The notes under the pieces are model-generated. The model made no database searches. It was not told the DNA's origin and saw nothing but the letters and a program-made list of their open reading frames with translations. This document shows, piece by piece, positions 33,740 through 46,835 of a stretch of DNA of 64,000 nt. The DNA is taken from positions 83,193 through 147,192 of the forward strand of contig JASANE010028394.1 in NCBI GenBank assembly GCA_030248225.1, written 5' to 3'. This DNA is from Trileptium ribeirensis (taxonomy: Eukaryota > Nematoda > Enoplea > Enoplida > Thoracostomopsidae). The position numbers and the translations under genes were made by a program. Numbering within the stretch: position 1 is the stretch's first letter; each line of letters begins with the position of its first letter.

Positions 33740-34850
33740 TTGTTATCAGTCGGTAGTTCCACAAATTTTACGTGCTGAAATAATGGAAAGTTTTCATGAC
33801 GATCTACTAGTGAGAGAGCATTTAGGATTTGCCAGAAGCCTTGCAAAAATTCGGGAGCTGTTTTGTTTTGATTTAATGTATCATGATATTAAAAATTGGT
33901 GCTATTGTTGCGTATTTTGTGCTACCAAAAACCCAGCTAAGAAAGTTTACGCTCCTTTACATTCAATCCCCGCTTCAACTAAACCTCTTGATATTTTAGC
34001 CGTTGACTGTGTGGGGCCCCTAAAGCAAACCGGTAACAAACATATTGTGGTTTTCACTGAATATTTAACCAAGTGGGCTGAGTTATTTGCAGTTCCGGAT
34101 ATGAGTGAAACTATAGCTAAACTAGTCGTGGAGGAAATTATGTCCCGTTACGGAGCTCCTTCAACGTTATTGTCTGACCGTGGCGCAAATTTTATGAGTG
34201 AGTTGATTTGATTTATGTTGCATTTTACTCATACCAGAAAATTTAATACTTCCCCTATAAACCGTTAACTGACGGACAGTGTGAGCGGCTAAATATAAAC
34301 TTGATCAACATGCTTTTCCGTTATGTCAACACAGGTTACACTAATTGGGACAAATATTTTAATTTTGTCTTGTTTGCCTACAGGATTGCGGTGCACGAGT
34401 CTACAAAAGGGTCCCCGTTCTTTTTGTTATATAGTAGGGATCCTCGTTTTGGCATAGAATTCGGCTTATGATTCTGTAACCACTTACAAATCGATTCCCT
34501 TGAGGAATACCGCGAAACACTTGCAACTGGATTTGAAATTGATCAAAAAATGGCGGCTGATAACGTCGAAGCTGCTCAACAGCTGTATTATAATAAAACG
34601 GCCACCAACCATAAACTGAGAATGGGACAGAGAGTGCGGTATTACTGCACTGCTGTGAAACAGGGCAAGACACCTAAGCTATGTCACTTATGGCATGGAC
34701 CATATCGCATCATTAGTGACGTAAACGTTCGTCTTCGACCATGCAAAGTCTTCAAAGTTGGCAAAACTGTACACATAAAATTTGTAAGCCATGTTTCGGA
34801 GATGACAAGCCTAATATTAAGGTGGGAGATGGAAATGGCATAGCATTGGC
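33740..34850 (+). pseudogene. integrase remnant
   Basis: The zinc domain (HDDLLVREHLG, then CYCCVFC) and the first two catalytic aspartates (AVDCVGPL, LSDRGANF) lie in one open stretch, 33783-34211. After a stop at 34211 the GQCER glutamate motif follows in another frame near 34280. A C-terminal GPY/F module (LWHGPYRII) lies in 34550-34843. Several frame changes lie in between, so it is not functional. Confidence 0.85.
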
Positions 34851-35032
34851 TGAGTGTGACTTATATGAATAACGTAGGATGGTGGAGATGAACAATGATA
34901 TTGACGATAGATTATCGTATAATTCTAACAAAAGTATTCCAGAAACGCTAACATTTGGTCGAAATTTACAAACTTCAAAGGCAAGTACTGATTTGGGACC
35001 TATTATTGAATTAGACGAAGGAACGTCTGAAA

Positions 35033-36740
35033 GTGGTGATGGTCAAAATGCATGAGGTATGGGTACGGAATGGCAAGGGCGTTTACACAAAAAGTAAAGA
35101 TATATCTTGTTTGGAAGAGGGATCTGTCACTAGTAAGTATTTAATTTTATACTATATTTTCATATGCTTCCTTTCAAGTTATGTCTTTAATAGTACATAT
35201 CCCGCGAAGTCGATTGTAAAAATTAATAAGCATTTTTCGGTAGAGTTCAAACGGGAGGGAATTTTAGACAATGTTCAAAATTTTATTGAACGCCATGTTG
35301 TAATCCCCTTGCAACTTAGTGTTCAATATCCAGAACTACATCCTTTGTGTTTTAACGCAGACAAACAAAATATCTCAGATTCTGTTGATTTCTTAAGACA
35401 ATTTTGTATCATGTCGACAGACATGAATAAAGCCTTTATCTCAACCTATAAGAGAGTTAAGAATAAACTAGAGAACTTATGTGAAAATGTAAAGCTTTTT
35501 ACAAAACCAAAAACTAACCATAGAAATAAAAGAGGGATATTAGGCGGTTTTGCCTGTTTTATTGAATCGATATTTGGAGGGTATAATATTGGAGTAGGAG
35601 CTGAAGCTAGTAAAGTCAGAAAATCCCTTTATTCCGTAATAACCGGGTAAATGGTGTATCTTCGTAGGTAGTGAGAGTGAGTGACTGTTTGATTTAATTG
35701 GCTAGGTTAGTAGCAAAAAGGTTTCAAAATGAAGAAAAACGGATTAATGTAATTTCAGATTTAATGATGAAATTAGGAGAGGTACATTAACGTTTCATAA
35801 GGTCTATTAGTACCTTGGTCTAACTATGAATCAAATGGTACAGTTGGGCGTGGAATTAAGTTTTAATGTAGACCTAATTTGGTGGTTAAAGAGTTTTTGT
35901 TGTGGATGAAACAAATTGGAGACGTGTATAATAGTTTAGTAAATTCTATCAGGGAATTTTAAAAGGGATACATTTTGCCTGATATTATTCCTCCTATAAG
36001 CCTAAAAGAATACCTTCTCTCGCTTAGAGATAAAATTTCTGAAGGTGGTGTTCAACTAATGTGATCTTAGTAATGTGAGTAAATATTATATGGTGCATGC
36101 GGTTAAGGCTGCGTACTCTTGTAGTGATAGTTTAATTGTAGCTTTAAAATTTCATATTGCAAGGAAAAATATGGAATTTAGTCTTTGTGGACTCACCTAT
36201 GGTCAATTGGATTTAGGGAATGATACATACCTACAGGTGAGCCCTAAGTACGATATATTGGGTCTTCATAACTTTGGCTCACAATTCGCGTTTTTGAAAA
36301 GAGAACAGATCACCAACTGTATTGGCACAAAATTTATGCGATGTCCTACAGTGTTCCAGATAGTTCCACGACAACTAGGGTCAGTTAGGTTGAGTTATTT
36401 CAAAAAAACGCCACCGCTTTAAATGTCTGTGATATTGTCATTACGAACAATAGGAACCCAGTCGAGGCCTTTGACCTAACAGGTGGTTTTTGGTTTATGT
36501 CAGCAGTACCTTCAGATTAGCGACTATTTTGTGAGTAAAAAGTTCCAAAGAAAATAAAATCATGCTCTAAGTGCGTTATTTCTATAATAACTATCGCCAT
36601 ATCTCTTACTATATGGGTATAATCAATAATCTCTGTGTTATGAATTATGTTTACACATGGTACGTGTATGCTGTCTTTGGGGCATTTTGTATTTATGTAA
36701 TTTTTGTCTTTTTGTTATTATGTAAAAAATCGTTAATGCT
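35033..36740 (+). pseudogene. F-type envelope remnant (errantivirus-like)
   Basis: An open stretch at 35033-35650 has a hydrophobic, signal-like segment (near 35130-35190). Near 35530 it has a furin-type site, RNKR, directly followed by a glycine-rich hydrophobic stretch typical of a fusion peptide. A stop at 35648 and further stops follow. A second stretch, 36075-36422, carries the cysteine-containing part of the ectodomain (SLCGLTYGQL, NCIGTKFMRC). Near 36670-36735 a hydrophobic anchor followed by lysines (LLLCKKS) marks the membrane span. The order matches the baculovirus F-like envelopes of errantiviruses, which mediate cell entry. Multiple stops and frame breaks show that it is dead. Confidence 0.7.
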
Positions 36741-37136
36741 ATGAAACAATGGTGGGGAAACTAGTACACATTATGTTATAAAACTTGCAAAATTTCCATT
36801 ACATTTCTCATGGTCCAGTACATTTGTCTTCAGGTAACTGAACAATATGTTAAGGTTGTCGGTGCAACACAATAGTAATGTTTAGCGAAGCGAGTCCTAA
36901 TAATTATGTTATTAAAAATCTTATTATGTAATTTATGTCGTTTTGTTATTATGTAAAAAAATTGTTAATTCTATGAAACAATAGTAGGGAAACTAGTACA
37001 CATTATGTTATAAATCTTGCAGAATTTCCATTACATTTCTCATGGTCCAGTACATTTGTCTTCAGGTAACTCGACAATATATTAGGGTTGTCTGTGCAAC
37101 GCAATGGTAATGTGTAGCGAAGCGAGACCTAATGGG
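36710..37136. repeat. direct duplication of about 195 bp downstream of env
   Basis: Positions about 36712-36904 and 36944-37136 are similar over their length (shared segments such as GTCCAGTACATTTGTCTTCAG and AGCGAAGCGAG), with an offset of 232 bp. The end motif TAGCGAAGCGAGTCCTAATAA recurs in diverged form near 53085. It may be a duplicated LTR or element end, or an unrelated short repeat. Confidence 0.6.
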
Positions 37137-37139
37137 TAT

Positions 37140-37760
37140 ACAACTTTTTCAGCGATGAACTTGTGTAATGGTACCACACAGAACCTGAAAGTTCACTTAT
37201 TACACAAATATAATAAGCAACTAACCTAATATTACTAAAATAAATAGTAGTACGGCAATAAAATAATGAACTGTTGAATTGACAAGGTGGATCCAAGTAT
37301 CCAAATAATAAATTAATATTAACGCTCGAGCAAACTTTATGAACTATAAGGTGGATCCTTGGATCCGGAATAAGCTTCGACTTAAGCTTAGCTTAACCTA
37401 GTCAATAAAATTTTATCGGAGCACCCTTGTGCTCTCAAACAAAATTTTAGGAGTAGCCTGTCTGCTATCAATAATCCCCAAAATTTGTTAAACTCGGAAT
37501 CAACGCTACGTCTTAGCTTGTAATAACCACTGCCTAGCTAGAACAGTGTTAGATAATAAGGTGCCGTGTGGCAATTAAGCTAAGAAATGAACTGTAAAAC
37601 AATAAGAGACTACTTACTCTGAATCTCTGATCGCGACTGACTCTGCGAACTAAGTGCTGCAACTAACTCTGCAGTCGATGGCAGCAACTGCCTCTGGGAA
37701 CTAAGGCAGCAACTGTCTCGCTAATGGCAACAAAATTTCAGTTTATATAAACCCGAGATC
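37140..37760 (-). promoter_or_regulatory. promoter/LTR-like block
   Basis: Minus-strand reading gives a TATA-like GTTTATATAAAC near 37740, a leader with repeated GCAGTTGCTGCC-like segments, and a GAGTAAGTAGTCTC donor-like site near 37615. The same order (TATA, GCAGTTGCCGCTGG, GTAAGTAGCTC) recurs at 53930-53995. This suggests the 5' end of a dispersed element, but no coding part is attached here. Confidence 0.3.
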
Positions 37761-40700
37761 CAGGCTAGCTGGGTTTAGATAGAGGTTAATAAGACTCAGA
37801 ATTTTTATATAATCATTCAAGAATTCTAAAAATAATAAACCAATCATGCAACAATAATAGTACCAGCGCAGAGGTACACCACAGACCAATAATTTAAAAC
37901 TATCGCCCATGACGGGCACTTTGTATCTCAAAAAAAACTTCATATTCCAATAATCTATCAGAATATTCAAATAAAATATTATTTAAGGTCAAAAAAACTA
38001 TAGCGCATACTGTAAAGCTGGAACAGAAGACGTTTAAGGACAACAGTGCATGAAAAATAAAGTGGTGTGTTGAAAAGACTGCATCATATTTGTTGTTAGC
38101 TTCGAAAGCCGCTTGGTATATAACTTAATGTGGTGTCTTGATTATATATGAGCCATACAACAATTATAATTTAATGTTAAATTTACAGCCCCGTGCGGCA
38201 TATTGTTATTACAACCATAAAAAACTACAACAAAGTGTGCATGGTACAACGCCAGTCATGATATATATTGATTCAAAGTAAAGATTATAGGTCGCCGAGT
38301 GCCACAAGAAAAAGATATATAATAGCAGCCGCAGCAAGCTGACATTGGAGTGCACTTAATATAGGCGTGATTCAGGCACTTTGATATAAATGGAAGTATG
38401 TTTTATTTCGAAGTAAATGGATATAAGCAACAGATTCTTACATGAAACTTACAAAAAATATTTTGGGATAAAATCCGACAAATGTTGTAGTGTTTTTGTA
38501 TATTTTGGCACTCTATGTGTTTTAGTTCTCATTCCATGTAAACAGATATGTATGCAGCTAGCATGTCGATGGAAATCTACTAAATTCTTATTGGAAGATT
38601 CTAGGTCCAACCGATAAAATTTTCGAAAAGAATTGACATTGCTCGACGGATGAAATTGGCTTTTGGGATTCGTCTGGGCACAAGTCGGTATAGTTTGTAA
38701 TTGAAAGGAGTATTTACATATTTGGACACTTACATATGATATTTAGGATTTATACCTTGAAGGTATATCTGCTTAAAATGTGAATAGATATAAAATGATA
38801 GAGTCAATGGTCATGAAAAATCAATTTTTTTCTCTCTTGGAACTAGTAAAATACGTTAAAAATAGAATTACTTCTCTAACCTACAAAAAATTTATGAACA
38901 TATAAAATGCAAATGAGATTATGTGAATTGGATTATTTAGGAAAGAAAACTATCCTACGAAATAAAACTAGACAGCTAGAAAGTTTGACTAGCAGCTAAC
39001 CTTAGTATAACCATGGGTTTCAATATAAAATGTGTGTAAACAATATTGCCTGATTAATGTCACAGAAAATTCTTTTTACTGCTTAACACAGGTTACACAA
39101 AAGGAAGAGTATTCAGTTAACTTTCAAAAAATATCTGTATAGATAAAGGTGTATAAATCTGCCGATCAACATACTTAACATACATTGACATGGGATTAAG
39201 CTGACGAAAATTTAAACGTGTAGCGAAATTTAATGTGAGTGGTGGCTGGAAATAATGAATGTGAATAAGTAGGTTGAACAGGGACATAAAAAGTGCTATG
39301 CCAAGAGGTCGTCAAAGAAAATCCTTTACCGGTTATAAAGGTAAACAAACAAAACTAAGCTATAAATTTTTAAAAAATCATTTAAATATTTTAAAATAGA
39401 TTTTTCAAAAATTTTTCTAATTTAGGTGATTAGTCCTGTTGGTCCTAGGCGGGTGACAACGCTCATTTTTTTCACAAAATTTTACGGTTGCTTGCTGGGA
39501 ACCGAGAGCAGCGCTTTCAAAATTTACTAACGGTGTTCTCCAGAGACTCTAAAATCAAGTGTCTCTTGCCGCCCGAACTGTGCCTGGAACTGGGGGAACC
39601 CCTACGCCGTTGGGTGTGTTCCAGTCTGAGTGAGCTTCTCTTTGTTTGCTCATTCAGACCGACCCATCACTGACCAGTAAAGGCAGTACAACGGGGGCTG
39701 GGAACAACCAGGATTGGTCGGATAGACATAGGGAGACCTTATATTGTTTCCGTGATTTTTTGGACCCTCAGTAAAAGATGTTAAGCCTTAAAACCTGATG
39801 TACTGCTAGCGTATCTTTTATATATGTGTTATTTATATACATTACCATCTGTTTTCGGCTAGGCTCTAGTTTGACGGCCATCTAGCTGCGCGTATGCCGT
39901 GAATCTTGTGCTCAATGGTGCAAAAATAGATTTTAAAATACCCAGAACCCAGAGCATGTGCCTGTTATATGCTTATTATCGTTAACACTAACTATGTTGT
40001 CCTTTATGACAAATGGTTTGCGAACTGGGCTCCGGTTTAGTGGCCATCCAGTTCGACATTGCTTGGGTGCATATGTTTTGTCGGGGGTGTGATCCCGTGC
40101 AAAAAGGTGTAAAAATAGTTTTCTCGAGTGAGCCTTAGAATATGTTGTTTTACAAATCACATTTGTGTTTGCAGGTTTCGCGTTATGTGCCATTGCACTA
40201 CAATGCGGAATTTTCTCCCTCATTTTAAAACTCACCTCAACTAATATCACTGTATATTTTTTACTAATTACTAGAAAGGAAACACAACGGTTACAATATA
40301 AAAAGAAACTTAATATCTAACAAGCTGTGCAGTCGTAGGTGCACAAAATACTTTCTTCTAAACGAAACATAACTGTATCGTGTTATTACATTAACATTTT
40401 TGCGAATATATACATACCACTCATGCTACCTGTTGAGAAGTCTGAAATGGAACAAACATGTTATAAGATATTTTGCTAAGATAAAGGATAATAGCTTAAT
40501 ATTCTATACAATTGTATGTTAGTAATTGTATATGAGCTAATCGCTGTTGATATTATATATCACAAAACTGTAATTTGAATTTTTTTATTCCAAAACGAAC
40601 AAATATTTTTTCTCCGCATTAGATTGTTTCAACCTAGAAATACGTGAAAGCGATTTTAGCAACTTTTAAGTGAAAATGGACCTGACATAACGTAAGGCTA

Positions 40701-43700
40701 AGTGGTTTCGACGTAGCCTAATCATGTAACGTAGTTTAAATAATTTAATAAGATTTTATGTAAAGTTTTACATTATTACTCTTTCCGTAATCTATTCAGT
40801 TCGTATTCTATTCGTATTGCCCGAATATTTTTACGTAGATTGATTATCGGGCTTGACAATCTCCGCCACTAAAAACAAAAAAATTATAACTTTGTGAGTA
40901 ACAGATTTTTCCTTAGACTTTCGGGTTAAAACTTATTGAGCATAAAGGTTCTAAAGTAGAGTACCGCGTTTCCTTTATTGACTAGTAACTTACTTCTAAA
41001 TAGAATAGAAACCGACCTTATCTATGTTAACAAAATGTTCTAATGGAACAATTGTGCAATAGCTGGTATGTCAGATAACGTGAATGAAAATAATATCCTT
41101 AAAAGTAACAACTAACTTAACGAGTTGATGCGGGTTAACCGTGTATTAATACTATATTTAATATTTATATTGCAGGTGAAAAAGATGACCACCTGAACAA
41201 ATATATGTTTGATTTAGTTTTGAATAGAATTGGGCAAGATTTTAAATTGTATCCAAAATGTTTAAGATGAATTTCCGATAGGCTCATGTTTTAGATCAAC
41301 TAGATGACCAACGCGAATTATTAACTTTTTAAAAAGGCGCATAAAATTGATATTTATCGTGATTATATAATTTATTGTAGAAATATGTTTCGCAAGGACA
41401 AGTCGAGCCCAATATAACATTAGAATAATGGCATATTTTACCAGTTCTTGGGTATTATGTCTGCGTAAACAAAAAACATAAGTGGTCGAACGTGTATGAA
41501 ACATAAACCGCAAGCATGTGTTTTTTCTCCATCGACTATAAATTATTACATATATCCAGCTATTACATTTGATTTTAAAAATAGGGTTGCTACACAAGCA
41601 TATATTGCATACAAAAAGAAATATATATATTTTACGATACTACAGTGTGCTTGGAAATTAAATCTTATTAATTTTTTCAAAAACTCTCATTCCGATTGTT
41701 CCATAGTGCTTTAGTAAAATTGTTATAAAACTCAAAAATAAAAGCAAAAATTTTTAATTGTAGCATATTAAGTGTGTAGCGTTCTAAACTCACAGTCAAA
41801 CATCTACGGAAACTAGCTGAAGCATTGTACGAGAGAGGGGAAAAGCAATAATATAAATCTTTAATTTAAGCTCAAGCTGTGACAGCCATAGACTAAAAAA
41901 CTTCCACATGAATAAAACAATAAAACGAAAACAACGATAGCATGAAGCTGAAAATGTCAAAGAATATAAAACACACTGCAGATGGTGTTGTTTTTTTGAA
42001 CAAAATACTTACATAATCTGTAATCTCACAATAAAAGCTATATATGACCTAATTTTTTTGGTCTGTGGCTTAACCACGGTAAGTTCGGTATACTGCACCG
42101 TTGAGGGAGGGGAGTTACGCTCCTAGGCCTTCGAAACAAACTTACTAACCTATATTTGCCCCATCGGGCTCGGTCTATACCCGTATTTGCTCTCCTAACC
42201 GCGGAAGTTTAGTGCTTTCTTCTACTTTAGTATTTGGTCTCACAACACGGGTTCGTAGCATTTAGAATATATACCGTCTGCAGTCAATCATAGTCTTTAA
42301 TAAATATGTTTAATATTTTTTTGTATACTTTCAACTTTTTTTACTGTCGTATCTATTGTTGTAATTTGTCAAATAATTCCTTTTATTTCAGAGTGAAAGT
42401 TCTCAAATACGACATATGTGACAAAATTCAAAAATTGTAAACCAAAATATATATAATATAAATAAAAATATTTACAACCTGTTCAATAGAACATTTAGTT
42501 CGAAATTCACAAATCAATAGTTTAAAATTAACCTTTATATGTCTAAAAATATATATTTTCGTAGATTACAACAAATTACAAACTACACAAATTAAACACA
42601 TAAACGGCTGAACCGTACTCACCTTAACTGCACAGCTTCTGAGAACGACTGAGGCCCTGATCTAAATGCGCAATCGCTTAAATAAACATTTGTAGCTCAA
42701 TTTCAGAGAACTCAAAAGAAACCTAGTTCTGAAATCTCTTTAACCCGTTAATTTTTAATATACTTGCTGCCAACCGGGTTACGAATTTCTAGAATTATGT
42801 GAGATTCGCTCTTTAACATTAAGTTTTAATTTTTGCGTTAGGGAAACCCTTTTTATGAAATTACCGGAATCTCTAACAAATTTTGGAAAATCCAGCAGAA
42901 ATACATATACATTTGCGCTAATGTAGCCTTAATACTTAAGGCACCCAAGGGCTACACTCAAATTCAATATGTAATCACTTAGCCCTAAACACACAAATTG
43001 TAAAATTTTATATTATTTTGTACTCTCCTAAAGTTATAATTTCAAGAAACTATGAAATTCAATATGTAACTCCTTAACGAAAGGGCCAATTGAAGCCAAA
43101 TTTGGTACAAGGTAATCTACAGAGTGCTCTACGGCATTTGGCGTCAAAATCCGCATCAGACCAAACCATCCACGCTGCCCGGATTTGTATAAATTTCTGC
43201 TATGGATACAATATGCTGAGAACTTTGATGTTTTCAAAACAACAAATCTTTTACGATTTTTATACACACGGCACAAAATATAATATATACACTTCACACC
43301 ACTATTATATATATTTTCTATATCATACTCATACAATTCTTACAAACACAAACAGTAAATAAATTCACACGTGTTTGTATAATATATGTTTGTATAATAC
43401 TACAATACACGCAGGTAAACATCACGTTCTACAAACATAACACACTGTATAAACACAAAGATGACGCAACTTCATTTAGATTTCCACACTTTATAAAAAC
43501 AAATTCGCTCATGTGAAGTGAATTTAAGGGCTTCGGCCCGTCGTGTTTGGAGTTCGCGACTTAGTACGTCTTCCAGCTTCATATGAGGAATTTTGTTCTC
43601 CAAGGCAATACATCGTTACATTACCCCTCTGTCACACAAAAATTTGTCCACAAATTTCCTTAAGTCTAAATTGAAAATATTATGCGCATAGCAAGTATCA

Positions 43701-45300
43701 TCTTCAATTTCCAAGTGTACAGATAATTAAGTATTGACATTAGCCAGTAATATTCTATTCATAACCTTTCATATCAGTTAATTATATAACGCTTCACATC
43801 AGCCGATTGAACAACTGTTCAGCCCAAAGAATTTATCGGTTTTCAATGTTCGCGATATTTAATCTGCCGAGATATAGCCCTGCATTCACTATAACCATGA
43901 TAATTGTTTATTGTTGAGACCACGACCCCGTGCGATTCGTTGATTGTTTATACAAAAACCATTCGCATTGATACATTACGATACCCATTATTCAAGCCAA
44001 GTCAGGCATGAGATCACATATATAAAGTTGCTGACTAATAACACATCACGGATGTCGTACAGAATTGTAATTGTAAGAGTTTACCGTTTTTGGTTTTACG
44101 AGTAGTACACGCTGATTTGTTAGCATTTGTTGAAGTATAAACAACCGGCGATTATATCAGGCTATAATACAGGCACTATTAGACGTATTTTACTTCGACT
44201 CATATGAACTTTGTTTTCCAGTACAATCTAGACTCCTTGAACTGGTACACACAACGGATGTGTAACCGACACACGTGATAGCACATATACCTTCAGTAGA
44301 TAGAATCATTCACATTGAAATTTTTCACACAAAACTTAATTTACTAAAAGGTTACGTAAATTACAGATAGACATTCACAGTAACATTTTAGGAAATGCTA
44401 TTCTTGTGTTTTTAATTTTAATTTGTACAACATGAAAGTACTTTTTAAAATCACCATCATAATTATTCCTAACTAGAACTGACACTAAATTGTTAGAAAC
44501 GTATTTTTAACGCGAGTTAATTACTATATATGTTCTTCCGAACATATATTATAATGGGCTATTCTATCAATTTATCCGCCGTTCAAACGGTTCACTCAGA
44601 GGCAGGAGTAAAGCCACATGTCTGTTATAATGTGCAATAACAACACAATGTAAGACGGAAAGCTCAGCACTTAGGGTGAACTGAAATTCATCTCGAACAA
44701 TTTTAATTTTATTTCTGAGAAACGGATAGGTACATGTATCCTACTCTTAGGCGTGATATTTGGCGACAAGAAACTCGTAATAATAGCATTTGAAGCTCAC
44801 TCAAATTATATATTTTGTCATTAATGTTTTATTCTTAGTAAGTAATGTGTCAGTGCTGGGGCTATTATAACTAGCCATTTTTGCCAAGTATTAACACTGT
44901 AGGAACATATCGTAAAGTTGACAAATTTTTAACGCATCCTTTTGACAATAAGTAAATCTTAACCACATAGCATTTATTGCAACCTAGCTTATTTTTCACC
45001 GCGTGTGGCTGGTGTTTACATTTATATAAGCCATGTACATACATATATATGTTTATTTTAAACACTTGAAGTTTCAATTTCGTTTTTACATGTTTATCCC
45101 AGAAGCGCTGAACAGAAATTTAAGCAACGGCCAAACAACAATGTAGGCGATTTTTATGGAGATAGTACAAGCAGAACAAAACATAAGCTTTGTGGAATGT
45201 GTATTTTTAAAAAACCAAAAGAGAGCGCAGTTTTTTATATTTTAATATATTTTTATACAAGTGATATATTTTATAACAGTTATATAAACACAGGCTTACA
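37761..45300. other. no recognisable gene
   Basis: AT-rich sequence with only short, motif-free open frames (longest about 110 codons). I see no rRNA, tRNA or known element. A compact GGGC-TTCG-GCCC hairpin occurs at 43528-43539 and a somewhat GC-richer stretch at 39430-39720. Neither has an obvious function. Confidence 0.4.
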
Positions 45301-45432
45301 TGCACTGACATAATTACATATATGCATATATATACACATATATACATACATATACATACATGTACATACACACATATACACATATACATATACAAAAATA
45401 TATACTCATATACACATATATACATATAAAGC
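45300..45432. repeat. TATACA-type microsatellite
   Basis: Irregular repeats of ATACAT, ACATATAT and ATATACAC make up this tract. Open frames through it encode only M/Y/I/C-rich repeats. It lies about 100 bp beyond the 3' end of the Penelope-like element. Confidence 0.75.
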
Positions 45433-45568
45433 AAAAACAGCAAGAATACAAAATAATATAGAAACGCAAATATTAAAATTAATTAATTTTAATTATGGAA
45501 AAAGAGCAACGGTTTGAGTGCTGTGATATCGTTGAGTTTGGGATTCTTGTACCTAATATGCAAGTTCT

Positions 45569-46677
45569 CTAATATGCGAAGAAGTGCGTCAGAGTTACGT
45601 GCTTGATGGTTAGCTTGAGCCAGAATTGAGAAATCTTCTTTTTAAGAGTGGTACAGCAATTTAAGCCGTGTTGAAAGACTGCTGAACTGTTCATTTGTCC
45701 ACTGTTTAGTTTTTTGTCAGTTCTGACAGACACGCCGATATGCTCAGAGATCCTCGTCGAGAGATGTCGGTAGGAACTACCGATGTAGTCCGCTTCACAA
45801 GCGGAACAGCAAAATTTGTAGACAACGAAAGATCTGAGAGCATCAGGGATGGTGTCCTTGAAACCAAAACAGTGTTTGATTCTTTTGCCTATTTCAATGA
45901 CTATGCGTAGTTTCAGGTGGGGAAACGCTGCATTAAAAGCTCGTTGGCTGTTTTTTCTTAAGCTGTGCGTATAGGGCCCCAGATAAGGAAGCTTCAAAAT
46001 GCAGTACCGATCGCAAGGTTCAGGATTTTCATCGTTGTTATCCAAGGTTTGCTGCGAAATTGTACTGGAAGCTGATTTGTTTAACATCCATTTGTCAACA
46101 AACGTTTTGATATTCCTATCAACCAAGTTGCCAGGGAAACCATTATTACAGAGCAGTTTGCGGACAAAAGGGATTTCTTGATGTATGGTGCTAAAGTTGG
46201 ACCCTATTTCAAATGCACGATGGAGCAGGCAATTAATTAGACCAGTTTTGTACCTAGGTAAGACATAAGGGTCATATTTCATGGTAAGACCGGTAAAGCT
46301 TGCCTTACGATATGTGGAGGTGACGAGCTTGTCATTGACATTTGATATTTTGATGTCAAGGAATGAAATCTGATTGTTAAGCTCTGTTTCAACCGTGAAC
46401 ATAATGGTGTCATGTTGATCATTCAGATATTGGAGAAAACGTGTACATTGCTCCTGATTATTAAACATAGTCAACGTGTCATCGACATAACGCTTGTAAT
46501 AAGATGGCCGAAATTGTTGCGGGCAAGAATTTAGCCATTTGCATTCAGATTTGTTCATGAATATGTGGGCAAGTGTGGGCTCAGAGGGGAACCCATGACT
46601 ACACCGTCAACTTGCTCATAGAGTGTGCCGTTGAACAAAAACTGGACGTTTTGCACGCACATTTTAATGCTCTTAAT
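45569..46677 (-). pseudogene. 5'-truncated Penelope-like element: RT C-terminus and GIY-YIG nuclease
   Basis: A 329-codon frame (46558-45569) contains the RT catalytic box KRYVDDTL (residues 23-30) and the NQISFLDIKI region. After a linker it has a GIY-YIG endonuclease (VVYKFCCSACEADYIGSSYRHLSTRISEH, near residues 245-274, preceded by a CXXC-like pair). This combination is diagnostic of Penelope-like elements, which prime reverse transcription with this nuclease. Upstream, 46559-46670 continues the RT in a neighbouring frame (FLFNGTLYEQ, then DGVVMGSPLSP), offset by one base near 46585. The frameshift and loss of the N-terminal half make this copy defective. Confidence 0.85.
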
Positions 46678-46709
46678 CAAGAGATGTACCGGTAACGGTA
46701 CATCTCTTG
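46678..46709. repeat. perfect 14-bp hairpin at a Penelope junction
   Basis: CAAGAGATGTACCG (46678-46691) and its exact reverse complement (46696-46709) are separated by GTAA. The left arm belongs to the minus-strand Penelope RT; to the right, a plus-strand Penelope-like fragment begins. It is probably the scar of an inverted insertion or template switch. Confidence 0.7.
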
Positions 46710-46835
46710 GTTTCGCTACTCGGCTACAACAAACATCAGGCCCATATTAACTTCCTTAAGCACTGCATAAAGTATAACATCACTCCTAAATTCGTCAGAA
46801 TTAGAAACCAATCAATTATTAGAAAAGACCACGAA
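46707..46835 (+). pseudogene. short Penelope-like N-terminal fragment, opposite orientation
   Basis: The plus strand reads through about 40 codons containing KHQAHINFLKHCIKYNITPKF. This resembles the helical segment with A-x-x-x-F-L-x-x-C and I-x-P found near the N-terminus of Penelope-like proteins. It starts right at the hairpin and lies head-to-head with the minus-strand copy, a known arrangement of Penelope insertions. The similarity is short, so confidence is limited. Confidence 0.4.

Larger units (their letters stand above)
28050..36760 (+). mobile_element. decayed errantivirus-like Ty3/gypsy element
   Basis: Remnants occur in canonical order on the plus strand: gag with zinc knuckle, retropepsin, RT, RNase H, integrase and an F-type envelope. 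Every domain is broken by stops or frameshifts and the RT active site is mutated. Between gag and protease there are about 2.5 kb of foreign sequence (29350-31650). No LTR pair could be delimited. It is older than the two other gypsy elements in the window. Confidence 0.8.

Noticed and set aside
45207..45443. Membrane protein of 78 codons
   Set aside because: It is the translation of a TATACA microsatellite.
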